64,000 nucleotides of DNA from Viscum album. Its lineage: Eukaryota; Streptophyta; Magnoliopsida; Santalales; Viscaceae. Below the pieces are notes generated by a model. The model made no database searches. It saw only the letters and a program-made list of their open reading frames with translations, and was not told where the DNA came from. Shown one piece after another: positions 49,701 through 63,500 of the stretch (positions are counted from its first letter, which is position 1; every line of letters starts with the position of its first letter). The translations under genes and the position numbers were made by a program. Where the stretch lies: assembly GCA_963277665.1 (NCBI GenBank), contig OY728120.1, forward strand, positions 943,379,195-943,443,194, in the 5' to 3' direction.

Positions 49701-50900
49701 TTCAATTAAATTTTTAAATTTGTTATATCTTAATATATATTTTAAATATTAAACCGGTATCCTGCTCATGAAATATTTAGGTTTTATTTTATAGATCCTT
49801 TTCAACTTCATTACATCCTTTGATGTTAGTTATAATTTATTTGGGATATTATCCAATGATACCATTAGTATTCTCTATCTAGATTATTAGTGGTTATGAT
49901 GATGAAATATTGATTAAATCCATTTTCATTCCCATGGGTTATGTTGTTTTTAATATTTTTATTATATAATGGAATACATATATAATGATTTATTATTTTT
50001 TAATTGGTGTGCATTCAATTATATTTATCTCTAATTTTTTAGAATATATTTATGTTAGATGAGATCAATGGAAACATGGGAGTAATTCTAAGCCCACAAT
50101 AACATAAACATGTGGTTGTCCCATTTTAGAAAGAGGATATATAAGAGGTTATCCCACTACCAAAAGATGGTACATAATAGTTTATCCAGTTCCTTAAGCA
50201 GTTATAGGGGAAGTTGTTCTGAGACTAGCACGTTATAAATGTATAGTTTAGGATCCAAACTATAAGACTTTTAGGGTCACGATTAGTCCACACATTATAC
50301 CACTATTTTAATATGTGATATTAATACATTTATATGATTCAAATAGATAATTTTTAGTTTTCATAAGATCATAAGAGAGTAAAAAATAAGGTTTTACCAT
50401 GTTAAAAAAGACTATTCGAAAGATATTATCCTAAGCCCAAAAGAGGGCACATGTAAGCTTGTCCCATGCTTGAAGTAGGAAACCAAGTAGTTATCCCCAG
50501 AATAACATGATATAAATATTATATTGGATTTTCTTGATAAATAACATCTAAGGTTATTATTAGTCCACACCTTATTCCACTCTCTTAGGATGTGATCTTA
50601 TGAAAATTTTATTTTCGCATGGATCTGAATATTTGATCCCTTTATGAATCATGTCTTATGACCTGTAATGATTTATAATATGACTCATGTTTATGATGTA
50701 AGAAATTATAGGAGTCATTTTAAAAGGTTAAGATTATTTATCACTGAATTTATTCTCATTTTATATTTAAATGATCATTCATATCTCCTAGGATTAACAT
50801 TATTGAGCTTCTGAACTTTCCCATTATTATGTTTTATTTTCCCAATTATATGGAGAACATTTTTATGTATGTTGTGTCTAATAAGGTCTATTTTTTTGAA
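46700..50900 (-). repeat. R1d: inverted copy of the R1 repeat
   Basis: Read on the minus strand, it matches the + copies: CTACCACCTCCACGAAGCAATGTGATTC at 48653 is the reverse complement of the GAATCTCATTGCTTTGAGGGGAGGTAG segment at 4083. The triplet of ~190-bp-spaced submotifs lies at about 48465, 48655 and 48825. Further up, 50080-50500 holds 33-bp minirepeats. It aligns with R1e at an offset of about 7.3 kb, for example ATCAATGATATTTTATTTTAAATAATATTTTATT (47706) with the ATTAATGATATTTTATTATAAATG stretch (55043). A TATAAATAG at 46800-46808 is on the opposite strand. No coding motif. Confidence 0.7.
50084..50500 (-). repeat. 33-bp minirepeats in R1d
   Basis: On the + strand the unit resembles AGGTTATCCCANNNNNAAANNNGGTACATNA. 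T(A/G)TCC anchors fall at 50117, 50150 and 50183, then after a gap at 50427, 50460 and 50492, i.e. spacings of 33, 33, 33 and 32. The equivalent block of R1e has the same period. Confidence 0.75.
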
Positions 50901-53900
50901 GAAAAATGTGTGATATTAGGTAGGTATTATTTCGACGTGTTTTTTTATCCAAATTTCCAAATACACTAAAAACATATAGTTATAGCATAGATTGTAATTT
51001 AATTAGTATTTATCTAGTAAGATATAATAATTATGTTTGAATGGTATGGATATCCACATTTTCTATCATATAATGGATTAAATAATATTTATAGACTAGG
51101 ATTAAATATCAATACTGAGATATATTAGAATAATTCTATGTATATGATATCATCTTATAGTTTTGGTAATATATAGATTTTGTTTTTTTCCTAGAATTAC
51201 ATCCTTTTATGGATACTAAAACTTGGTGTCATATTGTTAAATTGAATCTTTGGGTAATAACCCTAAAATATTTTGTTTGAGTATATTTTTAATATCATTC
51301 TAGATAATAGTGATTATACCCTTACTGTTCACATAGTTTGACACTCATGAAGGATGTTCTAGGGTTAATTAATATTCTTAAGAACTATAAACTATAATTT
51401 GACCATATTGTCAACATGGATGTCCTAGGATAAGCCAATGGTTTAACATATTGAAAAGAATATGTTATGAATTAGGAGTCATATAAATGAATTTTCATGA
51501 TTATTTAGTTTCCTAGTATGATAATTATTTTTCAAAATATTCTTTTTAATTTTATCTAATTGTTGGAACCGAATGGTACCATGTTTTTACTGTATGTGGT
51601 GGCCAATGAAATGATTTTCATCGTGAAAACCCAAATTTTATTTGAATTAGAAGGAAAAAATGGTGGTTACTCCTAACCACTTATCCTGTAATATAATTAA
51701 CCATGTAAACATTGATGAGTTTCAAAAATCATCAAATAATGTAATGATGAAATTTAATGATATTTTACATAATAATGGATATCGGGTATTGAATGTTTAG
51801 TTTACTTCATCTCAAGAATGCTGATGGAATCACCCAAGAGAATGTTTGAAATTCAAGGGGAGATGTTTTCTTTGATAAATTATCTTTATTGAGTAAAGAA
51901 TTTCTAAATAATTAAATGTGTTATGTATGGGTAAAATGGTAATTATCTATGTCAATTCCATAATACAAGGGTTATCTCACAAAACATGGAACGTTTTTTG
52001 TTATATTAATCTTTCAAGTTGAATGAGTAATATATTTTTATATTTGGAATTCAATATTTTTGTTTCCGATGTTTTTAATGAAGGGTATTATAGATATAAG
52101 AATCATGAAACATATATGCATTGTTCTACTTTTATATTCCATTAACAATTTGGACGAATATGTTGAATGGTACTGATTATCAAGAAAATTTATATAGTGG
52201 TATGATTATAATGGTTAGTTGGTTTAAATAGATGATTGGAATTGATGAATTAAGTTGGCTATTATTGGTAATAATTTGATATCATAGTGATTTAGATCAT
52301 TTTTATAACGTTCATTTTGTGTTTGGATTTATGGAATATATTTAATAGCCTGTGATTTTATTTTAAGAATAAGGATTGGGATAATTTTTGAAATTAATTT
52401 ATGATGTAATGTTGGGTTGACTTAAAAGTTATGAAACAATTCATGGGTTTATAAGTATATATTTGATCATATGCTCAAAGGAATATACACCCCTTTAAGG
52501 ATTCACATTATGGGTTTTGATTGATTTGAAACATTTACTTTATTCTAGAAATTAATATCTACTGTATATTGAATAAGACTTTATGTCATAATTTTATTTT
52601 ATGTTATTAATTTGCATGAAAATATTTTCAACGATAATTATGGTCATGATATGAATATTAATTGGGTTAGTTTCTAAATTTGATTCATTATATTTTGGGA
52701 AATTACACTATGTGATATGATTATATAGTGATTTAGCATCATGATTAATAATATTTTTATTGATGTTTCATTTGGTTAGGATATATGTAACCTTTAGGTT
52801 TAATATTTTATTTAGGATGAAATATTACTCAAAGAGAATGAAATTATATTTTTGTGTATGTAAACTGAAAGGTTAGACATCACTATTAAGGTTAAATCAT
52901 TTTTTGGTCAATATAATTGACATTATATTAGGTGTGTGTTCATTTATAAAATGATCTAAGTGAAACCTTATTTATTATTCTTGAAAATTTTGGGGTAAAA
53001 TGTTTTATATCCTTAAAAGAAGCCTTATTTATTTTGGGTTTTAACTTACGTTGTTCTAAATATTTTTTAAATGCTTGAGTAATACATTTCTATCGTTTTT
53101 TAGATTACCAGACCCATTGGTAGTTGATTTTGGATCTTCTTCCATAAAATATTCTTCCTGAATGATAATAATTTTGAGAAAACCATGATATTATTATGGA
53201 AATTTATTAAAGTATGAATTTATACATTTAAAGAATGTATATTTATTTATATTGTCATTATAAATTGAAAACAAATTCCACAACTAAATTAAATTTATCA
53301 TTATAAAATGAATTTATCCTAATAAATATATTTTCATTGAATCAATTTCCTTTACCACACCTCAATGATTTAGGCATTTTTGGTTATTAACTCCATCATG
53401 ATAACTCTCATTATTCTGATCAACGTTCTCTATCAATCATTATTTTCTTGGGAATTTATTTTTCCCTACATTTCAATATTTTCACTTCCCAATAATGTTT
53501 TCTTTTTTGGAAACCTTGTTATGTGTTATTCCATATGTTTTTTTATTTTTCATTTCATTCTAGTCAAGAGGATGTTTTATTTTCCATTTTTGTGACATTG
53601 GTTCTCAAAAAAGTCATTTTAAATTATGAATAAATATATTTCTAAGAACAAAATGAAATTGAGAAGAATAAATTTATTAATTTGGGAGAATGTATCAGAC
53701 TATTATTTTAATATAACACCATGTTTTTTAGGTTATACAACAAACATCATAGAGCTAGAACAAACCCGAAAATATTTTTCAGTTATTACTATTATAACAT
53801 AGTACTTGAATTGGAGGGTATGAATACATGTTACTTAATTAAAAAAATATAACACTTTATTAATAAATAATAATGTTTTAAAAAATTCATAGGAAATAAA

Positions 53901-54000
53901 CAATAATTTTATTTAGTAATGACCTTTAATTCCTAAAATTATGTTATATTAAAAAATAATTTTTATTGTCTTTTATAAGAAATTCATAATATTAAATTAT
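50900..54000. other. AT-rich region between inverted R1 copies
   Basis: No gene recognised. Weak similarity to R1e flanks (57600-58200) may continue to about 51400. The + frame 53380-53595 is rich in Phe/Ile/Leu as expected by chance in T-rich DNA. Confidence 0.45.
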
Positions 54001-57000
54001 TTCGATTTTATCAAATATATTTTAGAAATGAACATTACATTCGAAATCAATATATAAAAATTAGATTAATGAGATAGTTTTTTTATTGTTCAAAATTGAT
54101 TCAATTTTGTTGAAAATGTAAAAAACAACAAATATTTTCAAAGTTTATCATTTCATTTATTAAATATAGTAATTTAATAGCCCCGTTATAATTTTAATTT
54201 GTATATAATGTGAAATGTGGTAAATTTTATTTATAATAATATAAATAATTAAATTTTAGTCAGTAGTATTCAAAATTGTTATATAAGGTAATTTTAATGA
54301 TTAAAAACACAATTGTCTAAAAATAGTTTTGTTTTGGGTTTTAACGATTTATATTAATATTTATTGCAACGACTCCAAGAGAATGAATAATTAAATATGT
54401 GTACCATATTTGGAATAAATAGTTTAAATTATATTAAATAAGACACTATTATTTTTTCATTATGAATTTCATCCTCGATTAATGTTTGTCACCACAGTTA
54501 TTTTAAAATTGGTAAAACATTGTTAAAACAAGGAGATGAAGTCTCAAAATATTCCCAAATCATTAATTTATTTTTGTTTTTGGAATGAATGTATTCATAT
54601 ACAACCTAAATTATAATATTTTTAATTTTATTTCCATTTTACCTTGATTATAAAATTTATACTAATTTAAGTAAAACAAATTTGAAAATTTTCATTTTCT
54701 TGAATTTATTATATACAAGAAATTTATAAAAATAAAAATATGTTCTGTAATATTCTATATTTCTGTTTTAAAATTATAATATTTTTTATAATTATTAATT
54801 ATTTTAATTTTTAATTAAAATATAATTACATTAAATTATTTAACAACGATGACACAATGTTTGTACAACCAGTAAAAAATCATATGAACGTTAATAAAAA
54901 ATATAAAATTAATTTTTTTTTTCAAGAAAGTTATTCTTCTTGAAAAATTTTATAAATAAATATAATGTTTTTTTTGATATTCTAATGATTTATTGATTAA
55001 TTAAATTAATACTTATTTATTGAAAAATTAAATTAATAGTGTCAAGAATCACATTAATGATATTTTATTATAAATGAAATTTTATTAAATTTTTTAAAAC
55101 TTAATAAATCATGGTAGTAAATCATTAGTACACTTAAAGGTAATATATTTCACCCATGAGAAATTTATGACAAAAATTATTACATATATAAAAATTTATA
55201 AGCCTTTATGATTGAAAATAATGTTACTACATTTAATATTAAAATCGGTTATTAATGGGTTTAAAACAATATATATGGTTCATGACAACACGAAAACCTA
55301 TATCAATTTAATTCGATCAGGATATTTCAAAAATATTCTCATTTTCTATATATATCTTTCAATTTTGAAGAATTTTTTTCCATAATGACTTTATTATATT
55401 TCATTCCTTTTGGAATTTTCATGTGCGTCCTATCCTTCATTTATAAATGGATACCAAAACATTATTTTCTTTACGAATATTTGGTCCATATAGATTCACA
55501 CAATCCTACCAAATTTTATTCTTAATATTATTATGCATTAGTTAAAATATATTATATTAATAATATTTGAATCAAAGGGACCTTATAAAAGGATCTAAAG
55601 GAGGTCTACCGAAGTAGAGGTAAATTTATTAACTAACATCATTGAAATCATTTCTGCATCTACCTCCTCAAAATATGTCTTATTGATAATAAATTAATAA
55701 ATTATGTATCCTATATATTATTAAATATTATTAATAAATTTTAACCGCAAATATTCACCCTCTATTCCATGAAATGGAAAGTGAATATATCACTTTTTTA
55801 TTTGTTTAGAATACCACCTCCATGTGGAGATATAGTTCATTTAATGTCACCATATTTCATGCATGGTTATTATGATGGGTATAATATTAATACACGATAT
55901 TTGTGAAATAATATATCTTATAATGTTATAATATCATGTCATTTTGCTTACCTTCAATCCATTGGAGAACAATAATGTCCCTTGTGCGTACGTGTGTACT
56001 ACCACCTGCACAAAGCAATAAGATTCATTTTTAGATTATTCTTCTCATGGAAGGTAATAAGGACATATATTAAGGGTATATAAAAAATATTATATAATAA
56101 GTATTCTTAAAATCTGACTTATTATTTACTAATATTTCATTCAACCTGTCTAAAATTGAAAACAGTGTTCATGCATAGGTAAGACATACCGTCTAAATGA
56201 ATGATATAATTAATTTTTTTATCACCACCACTTATGGATGACTATATATATATATTGAATATATTAACTATTTATATCATAATTAATCTTATGGATATTA
56301 TGTAATAATAATCATTTTATATCGACAAGAACTTCCATACCAAAATTCTCACCAAAAGAAAATAAGTTGACACCTAGAAACGATGATTTTAATGATTAAA
56401 TACTTTTAATTTGGATTTGAATTATTATAAATGGATCATATATAAAATTATAATTATGCACATTATTATTTTATATAAGGAAAATATATTTTAATTTATG
56501 ATAAAATATTTTAGAGTTTCTTTGAATGAATTCAACTTTGATGAGTGGGAGTGATTTTCCAATCTCATTTTAATCAGGATTTTTTGTAATTGAATTTTAA
56601 TTGAAGGAAATTATAGGTTCCTTTCATGATAAAACCATTTCATTTTTTCCAATTATTTTTATTTCTTAATAATACAATTTTCCATTAATTTTAATGAGTT
56701 AATATACAAACGATATCAAAATAATGATTTTGAGGAAAACCAATTTTATTTCTCTCATTGTTTGAAAATGTTTTATCATCTATATAATTGTTTCCTAAAA
56801 ATTATTCAAATATATTTTTATTTACATATATGATTTTTTAAATAAAATTTTACCCATTAATGGGGTTTTTAAAATTTTTTTAAGGTAATAATAATATTAT
56901 TTTTTGGAATGAGATACATATAACGTTTTACTAAAAATGAGAATGGTATCTTTGTTTTAACGTACATGAAATTAACTGAATTTACAACCATAGTTATTAA

Positions 57001-58200
57001 TCAATAATTTGAATCATTCATTACAATTTTTACATATATTCTCACATAAATTGTTTTCTGTATGATTTTTTATTTGTTTATTTTTTAATGGTGATATGAT
57101 TCAATTATACTATCTTTATTCTTTATATGGATTTTTAACAATTTGATGATCAAATATCAAGGAATCATATTTGGTACCCTGGGTTATGTTATGTTAAATA
57201 TTTTTATGATCTTGTACCATACATGTGAATTAATTTATGATTACGTAATGGGTAGGATAATAATTATATATCCCTTAAATTCATTGGGAAATGATTATTG
57301 TTCTATGGGAACAAAGGGTACACATGATATTATCCAAATCCCAAAATAGAGTTCACGCGAGGTTATCCCATTCACGAATGATGGTATATTGTAGGTTACC
57401 CCAATCAGAAAATAGGATTCATGAGAGGTTATCCCAACCTAAAAGTAGGTACATGAGTTTTTATCCTAAGAATATCATGTTACGAATATCTTCTTGGGTA
57501 TCCTTGTCATCAAAATCAGATGATTATGATTATTAGAAACATTACACTATAATTTGATGAAATGATCTTATGCCTATGTTAGGTTCTCATAGAAGATATT
57601 ATTTTATACCTTCATAATTCATGTATTATAAACATTAATGATTTGTTTCATGACTCATGTTTAAGATCTATGTATTTTAGGTATGATTTTATAATGTTAA
57701 TAACATATTTTCAGAACCTCTATGCTCTTGTATTGTTTAAATGTTCATTTATATCTCTCCTGATTTCTCATATAGAGAATAAAAGGTCAACCATTATTAT
57801 TTAATATTTTCCCCATGATATGAATAATTTTATCATGTATTATGTTTCTATGAAGCGTTTCATTTGTGAATATGTAAGTGGGAGGTGATGTAGATATTTT
57901 ATGAATTAGTTGTTTTTGTGGCCATGTTTAAAAAGATAATAAACTGTTATGGTTCTTAAATGGATCATTATGTTATGAATATTCAATTAATAAGATTCAA
58001 TATTGATTTACGGTTCCTATAGGTAAAGATAAATAAAATCCCTATCTCAATACTATAATTATATGAATGCTTTGTAAAAGATATTCCTTGGGGTAACAAC
58101 ATAGAAAATGTGGTGTTGGTTATTAACTCAACTATCACCTAGTGAATGATTAAAAGGACTAACATCACGTATATATTAAAACTATCATAGGATATGATTT
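54000..58200 (-). repeat. R1e: second inverted copy of the R1 repeat
   Basis: Same orientation as R1d and colinear with it. CTACCACCTGCACAAAGCAATAAGATTC at 56008 matches 48653; related submotifs lie at about 55808 and 56180. The 33-bp minirepeat block is at 57329-57470, and downstream sequence (GACTCATGTTTAAGATCTATG near 57652; GACTCATGTTTATGATGTAAG near 50682) continues the alignment. No coding motif was found. Confidence 0.7.
57320..57470 (-). repeat. 33-bp minirepeats in R1e
   Basis: TATCC/TACCC anchors at 57331, 57364, 57397, 57430 and 57462 give spacings of 33, 33, 33 and 32. The unit is AGGTTATCCCANNNNNNAANNAGGNTNATGAG on the + strand. The period of 11 codons keeps a + frame open (57291-57536) with repeated RLSxxxxRxHxR-like text, but no known protein. 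Confidence 0.85.
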
Positions 58201-60540
58201 GGTCAATAAAAATTTCAATAAAATACAATATGAATGATCTATCATGGTAAGAAATTTGTATATGAATTATGATAAATCTAATCAAAGGAAATATAGATAG
58301 AAACAATAGTGAATATGATAGAACTAAAAAGTATATTGATGGTTTTCAAGTGTAATAAAATTCGAGGTAGTGTTTTTTGGTGATCATTTTTGATAATTAT
58401 GTAATAATTATTCATCACTCAGATTAAATTATTTTATATTTAGTAATGGTTGGATCAAGATGTAACTAGGTTTATAATGGATTTCAATAACAATATAGAT
58501 ATTTCCCACATGAATCAAAGAGAAGCATAACAATTTCAATAAGAAATATTGTTATTATTCCAATCCAGATATCATGAATTATGATTTAATATTTCAATAT
58601 ATATGATTTCCCAAATAAAAATAATAATAGAAGGATGGAATCTTACATAATTTCAGGTGTTGATCATGATGAAGGAAAAATGATTCAATTTCTTTCTTGT
58701 TAAAAAAATACAATGTGGAACAAAGGAAAACGTCTCAACGGATGTAGAAGATGTTTTATATATGGTTTTGGAAGGATTATATAATGAAATTGTTGAGGAA
58801 ATGAAGAAGAGATTTGTGGAAATGGGGATAGGAAATATATTTCATTTTGAGGTACTAATTTTAGTTTAATCCATTTAATTTGTGGAGCATTGACATTAAA
58901 CAGGAAAATTCCCAAATCCTAGGGTTAACAATGATGATTCGAACTATAGATTTTCATGAAAATTGAAATCATATGAAACCACAACTATAGAATGGGGTTC
59001 TAAATATAGTATGGAATGAGGAACCCTAATCACCAACTTAAGAAATGTGTGTTTTTTATTAATATATTTTAAAACATTCTTCTATATACCTATAATGTTC
59101 ACAAGAATGATATATTTATATCAATAATTAATAGTTATTACATTGTTAATGTAAAACTATAGGGGTGTGATTATTGTATCCCTGGAATATACATAAAATC
59201 TAGTATATGCTTATAGAAATGTATTTCTTATAAAATATTATTATAATACCTTTTGAAATCAATGACATGATATTTGGTAGAAATTTTATATATTGACATA
59301 GAGGCCATGGTAATTACTAAGACAATAATATTAAATTGAAAAAACACATGACCACATATTCAGTCTATTTAAAAACTCCCTCTATAAAATATTACACCCA
59401 TTATATTTTGGAATTTAACATAAATGGTTAAATAAAAACGTAACATCAGTTATATTCCAATTAATAGGAAAAATAAGAGTTCACTGGTGGAACTTAATAA
59501 TGTAACAGTGGAAACTCACATGTAATACTATATTGAGTCATGTCTACATTTCAGATTCCCTTATCAATTTTCAATCATGAGTAGTAATTACCCTATCTAC
59601 AATAAAATTTATTTAAGAGATAGAATGTAACACTATGATATTTTAAATTATATATTCCTTTAAATTATAATGTGTTTGATATTTAGCTTCACCCATTACA
59701 TCGCACCAAAAGAAACAAAAAGACTTTATAAAAGCACTAAAATGTACTAGTGGAATTAGAAGGTAAATAAATATGTAATGAACATATGAAATATATTTAT
59801 AAATATATGTAAATATAAATTTTAATACGAATGAAATAATCAAATTTCAATTCGTGTATCTAAATATCTACAATGACTCATTTTTTATTTAGTATTAAAC
59901 CTAGTATAAATTGGATTTTTTGTAAAAATATTATGCATGAAACAGATTTTTTGATATGAATTATAAATTAAACCCTAATGTTATTAGTAATTTATATTAT
60001 TTAAATGTAAAATGGTTAGTATTTTTTAAATGTTATTTTAGAATGAAATCAATTTTCCTTAAAAAGTTATTTTTTTATTTAAATTTTATATTCCAAAATA
60101 TAATAATATGAATTCTACAAAATGAATATCATTTTTAGATATAGTATGATAATATTAGATTAAGATTTTTTATCTTTCTTTTATGAAATAGTTGGTTTTA
60201 TGATTAATAGTGAAAAATAATATTTTATCTGAAAGTATATATTTTTTGAATTTATAATTTTATAACCATGACCTACAACATTAAAAACATTTTAATTGAT
60301 AAAATATATATTTAAAAACTAATACTAAACATTTATAAATACGATTTTGAATTTATAAAAACTATGTTTACCATTTTATGAACATAATAATATTTTCAAA
60401 TAAATAAACTAGTTTAATTTTATTTTCATTTAACTATATTTTATTTATGTCAGGTTTTAATTTTTTTTATTATTTATAACCCATGAAACATTTATTTACT
60501 TCACAATAAACCAATTTATATCCTGAAAATAATTAGCATT
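58200..60540. other. AT-rich region with one protein-like frame
   Basis: A + frame without ATG at about 58682-58869 reads IQCGTKENVSTDVEDVLYMV followed by a Glu/Lys/Met-rich helix-like stretch ending EEMKKRFVEMGIGNI. Its charged, mixed composition differs from the Phe/Ile/Asn/Tyr text of surrounding chance frames, so it may be an old exon or gag-like fragment. I do not recognise the family. The rest of the region shows no features. Confidence 0.3.
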
Positions 60541-63500
60541 GACTACCACGATCCAGCCCATGTCAACCCGACCCATCACCCGGTTCAGAATGAAATAAGG
60601 CCTGAAATGTTCTTCCACATACAAAAAAGGCTATAAAATAGAAGATAGGTCTTAAAAGGATACAGTGGGGATAAATTTCCCTTAGATCCGAATGTGACAA
60701 TATTGGAAATAATGTAAACACATACCAGTCCATGAACCATATAGTGTGTAAAAATAAATTAGTAATTAAAACAAATATAATAAATGAAATGTTGCATACA
60801 GACACTTGTCTCCAACTAGGATTAAAACATACAAAATAAATAAAATACACAAGTATCGACAAATACATTAAGCTAATCCACATACCTAAACCAGAACACT
60901 GCTATAAAAGATACCTCACAAAACATAGACACCACATGAGAAGTCCCATTAGATCATGCAACACTAGGCCTTTACCTTGTCTATTGCATCATATACTCTA
61001 ACTAAAATAACAAATATGCTATAAATTTAATCATCGGTTCACATGTAGAGGGTGAGAAACAAATATAAATATTACACCACCAATGGTGGCCCAAACAACA
61101 TTTTTATTACATGTTTAGTAATCATGAGTCATCTTCTGCCTAGCTACACGTGACTACTAGTACCAAAATAAATAAAGAAGGAAAAATAAACAAAGATGTA
61201 TAAAAAAGGAAAAAATAGGGTTATAGCCTACCACATGTAGTTAATCTAATCACACTCTATCCCTAGTAAGTAAAATTACATATCATGGTTTGTGTTTCCA
61301 CAACAATAGGTATGTACTCCTTATTAAGAAGGATTTCCATAGATCAATTAAAGGAAATCCACACATATGGAAACCTAGGATCTCATCTTATGAATCTAAA
61401 ATAATTAAGTACATCTAAAGGTATTAGGAATATAATTGAATAATCTTAATTGTTGGTAGGATCTCCCTATTATTCTTGTATGTATATTATCATGCCAAAA
61501 TTTATTGCAGAATATAATGGGAGGAACAAAGGTATTTGAGCATCATCAGGCTACCTAATCTAACCCCAAAATCATATAAATTAGTCCCTATGAGTGTTTT
61601 ATCCTATACGGTCCATGATCCTAAGAATGAATTAATATAAACATTAATGTGGTTAAAATAATCCATATTTCCCATTATTTCCCTAACCATGCCAAGTAGA
61701 AACTAGCTTACCCGCAAATGAGTCAAAAAAAATCAATTTCAGTTCATAACATTGTTTGATTATATATTAATGGTATCGTGTCTTATCTAGTCCTCAAATA
61801 AAAAAATCCCAATCCTCCAATCCCACATGGTCTTTAATTATGGTATTCTTACACCCTCACCCTATGATCAAAACCACAAAACTATTATCGATAATCTTGG
61901 TAACAGACCAAACACATGGAAGCCTCTAAGATTCCCAAAAAATCATCATAGGAAAAAATGAATAAGGGGACCTATAATAAATCAAAACATAGGATGGAAT
62001 TCCATAATGTGCATCATATAAAAAAAACAAATAAATGGGTTAGCACCACCTAAAGGAACCATAGCAGGTCCCCAACTCAAACCCACTGAACACCCACCGT
62101 GAAGTTTATCCTAAGGAAACACTTCATCTTAAATTTAATTCCTCAAAAGACGACATTTAGAAATATTTAAAAATTAAGAAAAAACACATATCTTTATCCG
62201 ATATACCATTAAATAGATCCACCAATAAGTATCTCACAGTTCCTGACCATAGGCTACCAGACCCAAACCTCAAACACTTGACCTAACATTCTAATCCCAG
62301 AAAAAAAAATCTCTCCTCACATTATATGTCAAAAATAAACATCCGAAATCACACCTGGAATCATAAATAAAAGGTGATAAACAATTTAACACGCCCGCAT
62401 GGGCCTCACAACACATGACCCACCCCCTATGAGGATTCTGAAAGAATAAAATCAATGGAATCATATAAAAACAATTGTATAAAAACATTATCTAAAATAC
62501 CTATAAACAAAAAAATATATTCAATCATTTTAATTTATATTAAAATAAATCTAATTTTACTACTCAAATGTGTAATTCTGAATTCATGGAACAAAGACAC
62601 ATGTCGCCCCATTACTAGATAATGCAGATAATGTTTAATTCTATGTACATGTTGTTTTCTCTCAAAGGTGAACCTTGAAATGTACTTATTCATGGCCAGG
62701 GAACACCCAATATAATCATGTTTACAATTACATGAAAATAATATCTAACCATGTACTATTAAATGGACTGACCCCTTCACACATGGTGTATTCCAAATAA
62801 CATGACCACATGTCCATGTAAGACTACAGAGTGTGTACTCCCAGTACATGGAATATTCTATAAAATGTGTATCTAACCATGAAAATGAAAAAATTGACAA
62901 GAATAACTACACAGTGTGTACCTCGGTTATAATGCATGCATTCACACACTCTACACATGACCAAGTACTTAAAACATATGGCCATGTACTACTACAATAT
63001 GAGTACATTATGTACATAATGCGTTCTTATACAAACACAAATTTCCCTATCATAAATTCTTCTTTCCCTAGATATTCCTTGGTGGTCATCCTACTAACAA
63101 TATTCACCTTAAACAATGAAACATCCAACAAATCCATTACCAAAAACTATCATATCTCATGAAATTGAAGAGACTCAAATCCCATGGGACATTTAACCCT
63201 GATCGATCTGATACTCACCACTATATGAGTTTCTTTATCATTACCCCTTAACCAAGAACCTAACTCCATTATCCATTAAAAATCCACTACCGAATGTATT
63301 GTATGGGCATGGCCAATCCACCCACTCTAAACTCCCAAAACCGAATACTAAAAACCACCCATTCCAAAATCATTAAGAACAATATTCATAACACTCATGA
63401 ACCTTTTATAATAAAGATCACCACCTATAAAGTCCAATTTTGAACTCCCCACAATATGGTTTTTTGAAAATTAGAACAATCCTCACAAAACTAACCCAAA

